NCBI GenBank assembly: GCA_005883115.1
Contig: VAZQ01000463.1
Coordinates: 1 to 6,536 of the forward strand
Length of the DNA: 6,536 nt
From: Alphaproteobacteria bacterium
Lineage (GTDB): Bacteria; Pseudomonadota; Alphaproteobacteria; Rhizobiales; Xanthobacteraceae
Direction of reading: 5' to 3'
The notes beneath the pieces are model-generated. The model saw only the letters and a program-made list of their open reading frames with translations, searched no databases and was not told the origin of the DNA. Below are positions 1-4,861 of this stretch, in pieces (the first letter of the stretch is position 1; the number at the start of each line of letters is the position of its first letter). Position numbers and translations under genes: made by a program.

Positions 1-2
1 TC

Positions 3-104
3 GCCGATAAGATCGGCCGCGTTTGCATCGTGAGGAACATCGAGGTGAAAGACGGCGCGGTGTTTTCCATCGAGGAAAAGCAACTGACGGACTGCCGCAG
101 GTGA
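3..104 (+). CDS. C-terminal end of an unidentified protein (cut by window edge)
   Basis: The only + strand frame open from the left edge to a stop at 102-104 gives 33 residues, beginning ADKIGRVCIVRNIEVKDG and ending KQLTDCRR. It is rich in charged residues, has two cysteines (about residues 8 and 31 of the visible part), and has the codon bias of a real high-GC gene. The start and most of the protein lie outside the window, so I cannot assign a family. It converges on gfa, with a strong hairpin in between. The alternating strand-like pattern would suit the last beta strands of an alpha/beta or periplasmic binding fold, but that is only an impression. I am fairly confident that it is coding and cannot say what it does. 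Confidence 0.55.
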   Translation, partial: ADKIGRVCIVRNIEVKDGAVFSIEEKQLTDCRR

Positions 105-120
105 TGTCCCTCCTCGCCCG

Positions 121-166
121 AAAACGAACCACTTGCGGCGGCAAAGGACCGGCCGCAAGTGGTTCG
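121..166 (-). terminator. Perfect 15-bp hairpin, probable terminator of gfa
   Basis: Bases 125-139 and 152-166 are perfect reverse complements (15 bp, arm cgaaccacttgcggc) around a 12-base loop. Read on the minus strand, the direction of gfa transcription, the stem is followed at once by TTTT (124-121), a short U-tract. It sits 51 bases past the gfa stop and 20 bases past the stop of the converging + strand gene, so it may end transcription from both sides. There is no T-run on the + strand side, so termination of the left gene would depend on the hairpin alone. Confidence 0.7.
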
Positions 167-216
167 CGCTGCGGATCACCGTCAGGCCGTCGCTTCCCCG
201 GCGACGGCAGTCGAGA

Positions 217-792
217 TCAGGCTGCAAGCGCCCCCGATGCCTTGGCAACGTGGGTGGCGATCGCATCCATCAAGGCCGGCGACAGGCAGTCGTAGGGTTC
301 GAGACGCAACTCCTTCAATTGGGACCGGACCGCGCCCATCTGGTCGGGCGGAGTGCCGGACTCGATGATCGAGGAGACGAATGCTGCGAACTCGGGAGGC
401 GCCCAGCCCTGGTCCTTTGAAAGCTCGGTGTGGATAAAATCGAAACCGTAGAACGGATGCTTCGTGTTCTCGATGCGGCCATACATGTGCACGCCGCAAT
501 CTTTGCAGGCGTACCGCTGGATGGCCGCATTGGCATCCACGACCTTGAGCTTGTCTGCATTCTTGGAAACACGCAGCTTGTCGCGCGGCACAACCGCCAC
601 TTGCGAGAACAGCGCGCCTTCAGGCTTCCAGCATTTGGTGCATCCGCATACGTGATTATAGGCGCACTGTGACGTAACGCTGACCTCGACGGGATTGCTA
701 GTGCATTTGCACTCGAGCGTTCCACCTGTGAAATTCGGCGAGCCGGGCTTAACGCCATTGTCTACTGCCGGGTGAATTGAGATCTTCGCCAT
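217..792 (-). CDS. gfa: Glutathione-dependent formaldehyde-activating enzyme Gfa
   Basis: Gfa (S-(hydroxymethyl)glutathione synthase, GFA/CENP-V fold) is a cytoplasmic zinc protein thought to speed the addition of formaldehyde to glutathione, the first step of glutathione-dependent formaldehyde oxidation. The 191-residue product matches the usual ~190-residue length. All seven expected zinc cysteines are present: C28 and C30 (ECKC), C49, C51 and C54 (CGCTKC), and C96 and C99 (CKDC). They correspond to C31, C33, C52, C54, C57, C99 and C102 of Paracoccus denitrificans Gfa with a constant offset of 3. Start: ATG at 792 has GGGAGGA 7 bases upstream; an in-frame TTG at 807 overlaps that ribosome site and is unlikely. 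The expected partner adhC survives only as a fragment about 430 bp away on the other strand. Part of the literature questions whether Gfa is a true catalyst, so the family call is safer than the reaction. Confidence 0.95.
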   Translation of the reverse strand: MAKISIHPAVDNGVKPGSPNFTGGTLECKCTSNPVEVSVTSQCAYNHVCGCTKCWKPEGALFSQVAVVPRDKLRVSKNADKLKVVDANAAIQRYACKDCGVHMYGRIENTKHPFYGFDFIHTELSKDQGWAPPEFAAFVSSIIESGTPPDQMGAVRSQLKELRLEPYDCLSPALMDAIATHVAKASGALAA

Positions 793-928
793 AGCTTGTC
801 CTCCCAAAGTTGGTAACGGCGCAACGGACGCCGCGGGACGGGGTCGCGTTCTCGTGAGGCGGTTCGCTGCGAAGACTTCGAATGGCGCCTTCCGAGCGGC
901 CGCACTCTTGCGAGAAAGCTCAATTTCA

Positions 929-955
929 GTCAGGTTTCTTTGTGTAATGCTTTTC
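929..955 (+). repeat. 27-bp direct repeat, copy 1 (possible regulator site)
   Basis: This copy shares 23 of 27 bases with 982-1008, including an identical tgtgtaat core and a closing cttttc. The start-to-start distance to copy 2 is 53 bp, about five helical turns, which would place both copies on the same face of the DNA. It lies about 137 bp upstream of the gfa start. Arrangement and location suggest an activator or response-regulator site for formaldehyde genes. The regulator is unknown and I do not recognise the motif. Confidence 0.5.
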
Positions 956-981
956 GATCGATACGAGAAGGATTACTTTCG

Positions 982-1008
982 GTCAGATTTCCCTGTGTAA
1001 TACTTTTC
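982..1008 (+). repeat. 27-bp direct repeat, copy 2 (possible regulator site)
   Basis: This is the second copy of the repeat at 929-955. The four differences are at repeat positions 6, 11, 12 and 21. It ends 10 bases before the tentative -35 hexamer at 1018, a position typical of an activator site for + strand transcription toward the adhC remnant. If the site is functional it may be shared by gfa, or it may be left over from an intact operon. Confidence 0.5.
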
Positions 1009-1107
1009 AATGAACACTTGAAGTCTTTTTCGCGAACTGGGTACTCGCATCGTCCGGGGGAAACGAGCGAGCAACCGCTATCGTGGGACGGGCTAGTGGG
1101 AACCTTC

Positions 1108-1222
1108 ATGAGGCTGTTGCTTCGCCGACGTTGCATTTGCGGAGCCGCGCTCCCGGCAGTGATCGGTGCTGCGACCTCCACTTCAGCTCGTGCTCACCGA
1201 GAGACCGAGGAGGTAGACCGCC
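1108..1222 (+). pseudogene. Orphan signal peptide, probable remnant of a secreted protein
   Basis: From ATG 1108 the frame begins MRLLLRRRCICGAALPAVIG and runs on through ATSTSARAH, a good Sec-type signal peptide: basic start, short hydrophobic stretch, and an A-R-A cleavage site near residue 28. No secreted domain follows. The frame passes straight into the adhC ribosome site and then reads adhC out of frame, ending at 1419 as a 103-residue chimera of no recognisable kind. In related methylotrophy loci a small cytochrome c gene often lies next to adhC, so this may be the leader of such a gene whose body was deleted. That is inference. Alternatively it is a chance signal-like ORF. A weak GGGA lies 8 to 9 bases before the ATG. 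Confidence 0.35.
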
Positions 1223-1375
1223 ATGAAAAGCCGTGCCGCCGTTGCATTCGAGAAAACCAAGCCGCTCACGGTCACGGACGTCGAGCTGGACGGGCCAAAA
1301 GCCGGCGAAGTCCTGGTCGAGGTGAAAGCTACCGGTATCTGCCACGCACGGACGTGCCGAAAATCGTCATACTGA
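1223..1375 (+). pseudogene. adhC: 5' fragment of S-(hydroxymethyl)glutathione dehydrogenase
   Basis: Starting at ATG 1223, with a strong AGGAGGT ribosome site 7 bases upstream, the frame reads MKSRAAVAFEKTKPLTVTDV and continues to KAGEVLVEVKATGICH. This is the characteristic N-terminus of class III alcohol dehydrogenase / glutathione-dependent formaldehyde dehydrogenase (AdhC/FrmA/FlhA), including the first catalytic-zinc cysteine (C40) in GICH. Family members are about 370 residues. Here the similarity stops after residue 41, where TDAYTLSG would be expected, and the frame ends 9 residues later with a TGA at 1373-1375. No frame downstream resumes the dehydrogenase; pqqE begins within 125 bp on the other strand. 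The NAD domain and most zinc ligands are therefore missing and the product cannot be an active enzyme. The intact ribosome site and start suggest a fairly recent deletion or rearrangement. An intact copy may exist elsewhere in the genome. Confidence 0.85.
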
Positions 1376-1400
1376 GCACTCGCTGTGCGCTGACAACTCG

Positions 1401-1459
1401 AGTTCTACAAGTGGAGTGAAGTTCTACAGGAGTCGTGATCAAGGCGATACAGTGTCGCC
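1401..1459. other. Short gap before the pqqE end: small direct repeat and weak hairpin
   Basis: Between the adhC remnant and the pqqE stop, agttctaca occurs at 1401-1409 and again at 1420-1428. Bases 1443-1447 and 1455-1459 (ggcga/tcgcc) form a 5-bp hairpin that lies just past the pqqE stop on its strand, but only two T follow, so it would be a poor terminator. No gene is visible. The short repeat could be a deletion scar, but 9 bp twice is weak evidence. Confidence 0.25.
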
Positions 1460-1499
1460 CGCGCCGCGAGGGCATTCCATGCTCGATCTGCTACCGGAA

Positions 1500-2657
1500 T
1501 CACATGCGGCGGTAGACGTATGGAGCGTCGGTTCGAACCGCCGCGAGCTCCTCGACCCGCGCGTGGTCGGGAGCGAGGTGGCACACCGGGTCGGTTGCGC
1601 TGACATCGCCGGTGAGCGCGAAGGCCTGGCAGCGGCAGCCGCCGAAATCCAGCTCGCGACGCGGACAACTCGCGCACGGCTCCTTCATCCATGCGGTACC
1701 GCGGAAGGCGTTGAAGGCCGGGGAATTCGCCCAGATATCGGCGAGGGAGCGGTCGCGCACGTTCCAGAATTCAAGGCCGGTAATCGACTCAGCCGCGTGA
1801 CAGGGCAGCACCTTGCCCGCCGGTGTCACGTTGAGGGAGTGGCGGCCCCAGCCGCCGACGCATGGCTTTGGATACCGGGCGCAGTAGTCGGGCACGACCG
1901 CATCGATGACGATGCGGCCGTGGTGACGCGCACGTAGTTCCGCCACCGCCGTCGCCGCCCGCTCGACCTGCTCGCGGGATGGCATCAGCGCGGCGCGGTT
2001 CTTGAGAGCCCAGCCGTAATATTGCACATGCGCAATCTCGATCCGGCTCGCGCCAAGCGTGAGCGCGACATCGACCATCTCGCCGATCCTGTCGATGTTG
2101 GCGCGATGCACTACGGCGTTCACGGTGAGCAGCAGCTGGCGCCGAGCGACTTCGGTCGCAAGCGCCCGCTTGCGGGCAAACGCACCGTCATACCCGGCGA
2201 TGTGATCGGCGGATGGATTCTCGCTGTCCTGTATCGAGATCTGCACATGGTCGAGCCCGGCCTCCGTCAGCGCGCCTAGGGTCTTGTCCGTGATCCCCAC
2301 CGCGGAGGTGATGAGATTGATGTAGAGACCGGCCGCATGGGCCCCGGCGGTAACGTCCACGAGATCGTGGCGCGCACCGGGCTCGCCGCCCAACAAATGC
2401 ACCTGCAGGACGCCAAGCTGCGCCGCTTCGCGGAACACCCGCGCCCATGTCGCGGTGTCGAGTTCGTCCCCTCTCGCATCGAGCGCGAGCGGGTTCGAGC
2501 AATACGGGCAGCCGAGCGGACAACGGTGGGTGAGCTCGGCGAGCAGACCGAGCGGCTTGTGCACCATTGCGGAACCCGATAACGCCACGGGACGGTTGAT
2601 CCACTGCTCTGTCCGGGGCCCCATCGGAACGCGGGCAGGCCCGGGTTCCCTTGCCAT
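1500..2657 (-). CDS. pqqE: PqqE, radical SAM enzyme of PQQ biosynthesis
   Basis: PqqE forms the carbon-carbon bond between the Glu and Tyr side chains of the PqqA peptide, using S-adenosylmethionine and iron-sulfur clusters and requiring the chaperone PqqD. The 385-residue product has the radical SAM cluster motif HRCPLGCPYCSN (C46, C50, C53), a GGEP motif at 90-93, the QYYGWALKNRAALMP stretch near 212-226 and a full SPASM region. The auxiliary-cluster ligands C266, C286, C328, C331, D337, C341, C343 and C359 align with those of the Methylobacterium extorquens enzyme at a constant offset of 18, including the unusual aspartate. It should therefore be active. Start: ATG 2657 has no clear ribosome site; in-frame ATGs at 2624 and 2567 also lack one, so the first ~30 residues are uncertain. 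pqqA, B, C and D are not upstream, unlike the usual operon. Oddities: leucine replaces the common serine before GGEP, and C259 is an extra cysteine near the first auxiliary site. Confidence 0.95.
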   Translation of the reverse strand: MAREPGPARVPMGPRTEQWINRPVALSGSAMVHKPLGLLAELTHRCPLGCPYCSNPLALDARGDELDTATWARVFREAAQLGVLQVHLLGGEPGARHDLVDVTAGAHAAGLYINLITSAVGITDKTLGALTEAGLDHVQISIQDSENPSADHIAGYDGAFARKRALATEVARRQLLLTVNAVVHRANIDRIGEMVDVALTLGASRIEIAHVQYYGWALKNRAALMPSREQVERAATAVAELRARHHGRIVIDAVVPDYCARYPKPCVGGWGRHSLNVTPAGKVLPCHAAESITGLEFWNVRDRSLADIWANSPAFNAFRGTAWMKEPCASCPRRELDFGGCRCQAFALTGDVSATDPVCHLAPDHARVEELAAVRTDAPYVYRRM

Positions 2658-2709
2658 CCATGCCCGTTTGGGCCTGCTTGCGCAGTCCCAGACGTCCGGG
2701 ACCAGCCCG

Positions 2710-2738
2710 CTTAATGACGACCTTTATCCCGATTCCAA
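2710..2738 (-). promoter_or_regulatory. Possible pqqE promoter
   Basis: On the minus strand TTGGAA (2738-2733) and ATTAAG (2715-2710) are separated by exactly 17 bases, inside a locally AT-rich stretch of an otherwise GC-rich region. Transcription would start near 2703, giving a leader of roughly 45 bases before ATG 2657. The hexamers are only moderate matches to a housekeeping consensus. Confidence 0.3.
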
Positions 2739-2941
2739 GAGTTTTTATCGGCCAAACCATGCGCCCCTCCGCGACGATTTCTTACGCGGCGCCGCCCGCA
2801 AGGCACCGGAGCGCTACACTGACCGACCGAGGGGCGCATCTTTGCCCAAAGCCAAGTGTATGCGGTACGTTGGATAAGCAGAACAAAGAGGCGCGCCTCA
2901 CCAAACACCGCCAATCCGGCCCAACCAGTCGTAAGGTACCA

Positions 2942-3241
2942 ATGCAGTCAAATCGAAAGCTACCGATGGCCAATTCGCCTCGGCTGATATTGCCTGCTGG
3001 GGCCCACGTCGTGGCGTGGACGCTTATCTTGCTGGCAACCTTAGCCGCACCCGGTGTGACACTGCGTGCGAACGGCGAAGCGAGCGGCGTCCAGCCGATC
3101 CGCACCGCCAAGGAGCGGCTCGGCGGCAAGGCGAACGACGAGCAGCGGGTCGACAATTGCAAAGTGCCACGCGACCTACGCGGTCCGAAACCGCGCCCGG
3201 ATGAATGCGGCGGCGGCGCAAACATGGAGGCGAAGCACTGA
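2942..3241 (+). CDS. Small secreted protein with DEQRVDNC core, unknown function
   Basis: This 99-residue protein starts at ATG 2942, with AAGG about 6 bases upstream; a second in-frame ATG at 2966 would give 91 residues. A basic start is followed by a hydrophobic segment (VVAWTLILLATLAAPGV, about residues 23-39) and a likely signal-peptidase site near LRA-NG. The exported part, about 55 residues, is polar and basic, with RTAKERLGGKANDEQRVDNC and then KVPRDLRGPKPRPDECGGG. The two cysteines could form a disulfide. I recognise the core (…DEQRVDNC.VP…RPRP.C) from memory as a recurrent small exported protein of Bradyrhizobium-type genomes with no assigned function, so this is probably a real, conserved periplasmic or secreted peptide. 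It is divergent from pqqE across a 284-bp gap and has no partner gene downstream. Some members of such families are read as processed or cell-envelope peptides; nothing here shows which. Confidence 0.7.
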   Translation: MQSNRKLPMANSPRLILPAGAHVVAWTLILLATLAAPGVTLRANGEASGVQPIRTAKERLGGKANDEQRVDNCKVPRDLRGPKPRPDECGGGANMEAKH

Positions 3242-3320
3242 GAGAGTACCGGCCAAGGTGCGAGGCCACTCGACGGCAGGCGCTGCGAACGTACGCTCAG
3301 TGCCTCGGCTTCGGCCGCCG

Positions 3321-3388
3321 TCGCTGCTTCTGCGCTTTGGCTCCCGTTGTGGCGGTCCGCCGGAGAGAGGGCGGTGCTTGGAACAGCG
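3321..3388 (+). repeat. ~67-bp direct repeat, copy 1
   Basis: This copy matches 3502-3568 at about 64 of 68 positions. The visible differences are three substitutions and one single-base gap. It contains the short palindrome ggcggtccgcc (3351-3361). The unit begins tcgctgcttctgcgctttgg and ends gcttggaacagcg. The sequence between and around the copies is not repeated, so this is a duplicated or dispersed element, not a simple tandem array. Nature unknown. Confidence 0.75.
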
Positions 3389-3501
3389 CCGCGGCTTAGG
3401 TGCCTACCTGCACTCGGCAGGCAGCAACAGGAACTGGCCTTCCTTCGATCACCGGGACGGAAACCCGTGATGCCGAACACATACAGACACCCACAGCGCT
3501 C

Positions 3502-3568
3502 TCGCTGCTTCTGCGCTTTGGCTCCTGTTGTGGCGGTCCGCCGGAGAGTGGCGGTGCTTGGAAAAGCG
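3502..3568 (+). repeat. ~67-bp direct repeat, copy 2
   Basis: This is the second copy of the element at 3321-3388, 181 bp downstream and in the same orientation. It carries a one-base deletion relative to copy 1 in the ggagag(ag)ggcgg stretch, so any shared peptide frame is not kept past that point. That argues against a repeated protein domain. The ggcggtccgcc palindrome is identical in both copies. Confidence 0.75.
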
Positions 3569-3814
3569 TGAAATATTGTGTCCGAAAGGATGGAAACTAC
3601 GGGGAGCGGTATTAGTATTCATGTTACCAACGGAGAATTGTGCGTTGGCCGAATCGAATTGGTCGTGACCGTCTCCGCATTATCGCTACCTAGTCAGTGC
3701 ATCCGTCTTTGAAGACCGCGAGGTGGAGTCGGCGACCCATTCGTTGCAATTGGTGATCGTCCTCTCATCCCAGGTCGGCTCGGCTAAGTTCAGCGTTGCG
3801 CTGCGAGATTTCTG

Positions 3815-3998
3815 GTGACTGATGGCAAACGAGCTAGACGCACTAAACGCCGCACCTGGTCAAAGGCAGACGTGCGAGAAGGCGCACTCTCGAAGCAAGT
3901 CGCCAGTAAAGAAGATTGCAAAAGCCATGAAACGAACGGCTGGGGCGCTTCAGCAAAAGGCGTTCAGCCTCGAGTTGCTGCTAGGCCATCGCCGTTGA
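3815..3998 (+). pseudogene. Frameshifted SANT/Myb-like small DNA-binding protein
   Basis: Two frames together make one recognisable small protein. From GTG 3815 the first frame gives TDGKRARRTKRRTWSKADVR. From 3879 a second frame gives KAHSRSKSPVKKIAKAMKRT, then AGALQQKAFSLELLLGHRR and a stop at 3996-3998. Joined, they match the pattern of a ~60-residue family common in rhizobia (basic tail, RTW..DVR.LK, I...KRT.GA..QKA.SLG, end GHRR) that resembles a SANT/Myb helix bundle. The join near 3878-3881 lacks the expected ELK step; loss of five bases there (net 2 mod 3) would explain it. The two halves are 21 and about 39 residues, the total near normal. The slip site shows no slippery heptamer, so programmed frameshifting is unlikely. 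A sequencing error is possible. Confidence 0.65.
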
Positions 3999-4064
3999 GG
4001 CAGGGGTTCGGATCTTGGTGACGATCGGTTGCGATGCGGCCGCCGCGTGAATCCCGTGAGCGGA

Positions 4065-4088
4065 GCGGCCCGATCGGCCGCCTTCTTC
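4065..4088 (+). terminator. Weak terminator-like hairpin
   Basis: gcggcc (4065-4070) pairs with ggccgc (4076-4081) around a 5-base loop, followed by the pyrimidine run cttcttcc. It lies 67 bases after the SANT-like pseudogene and before the cupin gene, a sensible place for a terminator. The T content is low and such GC-rich hairpins are frequent by chance here. Confidence 0.25.
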
Positions 4089-4105
4089 CGATGGGCTTCC
4101 TTAGA

Positions 4106-4118
4106 CTAGGACCCCTAG
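4106..4118. promoter_or_regulatory. Inverted repeat upstream of the cupin gene
   Basis: ctagg-acc-cctag is a perfect 5-bp inverted repeat with a 3-base spacer, flanked by ttaga on both sides (4101-4105 and 4123-4127). It sits 27 bases before ATG 4145, where an operator or promoter-overlapping site would be expected. CTAG-containing palindromes are rare in high-GC bacterial DNA, which makes it slightly more notable. No regulator is known. Confidence 0.25.
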
Positions 4119-4144
4119 CGCGTTAGAGACAAGCATAACCGATC

Positions 4145-4819
4145 ATGCGAATCAACGCCGACTTTACCAAGCGTGCCTCGGTCCATGCTGGAGAGTCGGA
4201 GTGGGTGAAGTCGCCAATGCCGGGTGTCGAGCGCAGAATGCTTGACCGCGTCGGTGACGAGGTCGCTCGCGCAACGTCCATTGTTCGATATGCGCCAGGC
4301 ACCGCCTTCTCGCCTCATAGTCATCTAGGCGGCGAAGAACTCTTCGTTCTAGATGGAATCTTTCAGGACGAGCGCGGCGACTATCCGGCGGGCAGCTACG
4401 TCCGCAATCCGCCGACCTCGCGCCATACACCGCGTTCGCAAGCGGGCTGCACGATCTTCGTGAAACTCTTTCAGTTCGATCCCGCCGATTGCGCGCACGT
4501 CAACATCGATACGAGGCTCATCGAGGCCGTGGCACCGGCGGGACGACAGGGTGTGAGACTCATCCCCCTTTTTAACGATGGTCGAGAAGACGTGCGCCTC
4601 GAGGAATGGCACGCATACGCCAGCGTTCTGCTCGACGTTCCGGGCGGTTTCGAAGCTCTTGTGCTTCAGGGAAGTTTTGAAGAAGGAGGCGAGACGTTCG
4701 CACAGCACTCGTGGCTGCGACTGCCGAAAGGCTCCCGTCTTACCGCCGTCGCCAGCGCTGCAGGCGCACGTCTGTGGATCAAGACTGGACATCTACAGCA
4801 TGTCTTTGCGTACGCATAA
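4145..4819 (+). CDS. ChrR-type bicupin metal-binding protein
   Basis: The 224-residue soluble protein has two cupin-like halves. The first carries HSHLGGEE (H58, H60, E64) and H94, exactly the spacing of the zinc ligands H141, H143, E147 and H177 in the cupin domain of the anti-sigma factor ChrR, followed by a normal cupin strand pattern up to about residue 110. The second half (about 140-224) has GGFEALVLQGSFEEGGETFA but lacks metal-binding histidines, so it is probably structural. Unlike ChrR, there is no N-terminal anti-sigma domain, and no sigma-factor gene is next to it, so it is a stand-alone member. Such proteins are usually annotated only as cupin-domain proteins; roles in sensing reactive oxygen or as small dioxygenases have been proposed for relatives. 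Start: ATG 4145 fits the family, though its ribosome site is weak. It converges on the GH1 gene with 42 bp between stops and no clear terminator. Confidence 0.85.
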   Translation: MRINADFTKRASVHAGESEWVKSPMPGVERRMLDRVGDEVARATSIVRYAPGTAFSPHSHLGGEELFVLDGIFQDERGDYPAGSYVRNPPTSRHTPRSQAGCTIFVKLFQFDPADCAHVNIDTRLIEAVAPAGRQGVRLIPLFNDGREDVRLEEWHAYASVLLDVPGGFEALVLQGSFEEGGETFAQHSWLRLPKGSRLTAVASAAGARLWIKTGHLQHVFAYA

Positions 4820-4861
4820 GGATGGCCTAAGGGGCGCCAGAAGATTTGTGTGGGCTATGGA

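Larger units (their letters stand above)
793..1107. promoter_or_regulatory. Divergent regulatory region between gfa and the adhC remnant
   Basis: These 315 bp hold no convincing gene. The part next to gfa (about 810-910) is GC-rich. The part from about 910 to 1045 is distinctly AT-richer, as promoters in high-GC genomes often are, and carries the paired 27-bp repeats listed separately. Just past the second repeat on the + strand, TTGAAG (1018-1023) and TACTCG (1042-1047) are 18 bases apart and could be a weak -35/-10 pair firing toward the signal-peptide and adhC remnant. I could not find an equally good promoter for gfa on the minus strand. The hexamer pair is a guess; the compositional change and the repeats are seen directly. 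Confidence 0.4.
3242..3814. other. Gene-poor stretch with a diverged direct repeat
   Basis: I see no convincing gene on either strand. Frames here are short, use codons evenly, and the longer ones are shadows of GC-rich sequence. The stretch contains the ~67-bp repeat pair (3321-3388 and 3502-3568) and a bulged hairpin at 3448-3471 (atcac-c-ggg / cccgtgat). From about 3570 to 3814 the sequence is AT-richer. One frame there reads from ATG 3621 through a TGA at 3666-3668 and on to a second TGA at 3816-3818, which overlaps the GTG start of the next pseudogene. It might be a decayed gene, but I recognise nothing in it. Confidence 0.5.

Noticed and set aside
793..807. TTG at 807 as the gfa start
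   Set aside because: It overlaps the GGGAGGA ribosome site that serves ATG 792. The added residues (MGGQA) are simply that site translated.
1416..1937. A 173-codon + strand frame within pqqE
   Set aside because: It is antisense to the conserved SPASM part of PqqE and has no motif of its own.
2661..2760. pqqA upstream of pqqE
   Set aside because: The short frame from 2760 lacks the conserved Glu-x-x-x-Tyr core and the usual 20-30 residue length, and runs on into pqqE out of frame.
3448..3471. Terminator for the small secreted gene
   Set aside because: The stem is bulged, has no T-run after it, and lies over 200 bp past the stop.
2782..3480. A 232-codon minus-strand frame over the small secreted gene and repeat region
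   Set aside because: Its composition is Ser/Arg/Ala/Pro-rich and without domain signals. It overlaps a better-supported + strand gene and spans repeat copy 1, so it is a shadow frame.
3321..3568. CRISPR array
   Set aside because: There are only two copies, of unequal length, too long and too far apart, and with no cas gene in the window.
3570..3814. Selenocysteine-type readthrough of TGA 3666-3668 in the frame from ATG 3621
   Set aside because: There is no selenoprotein-like motif around the TGA and no obvious stem-loop just after it; the frame is not recognisable as any family. Noncoding or decayed sequence is simpler.
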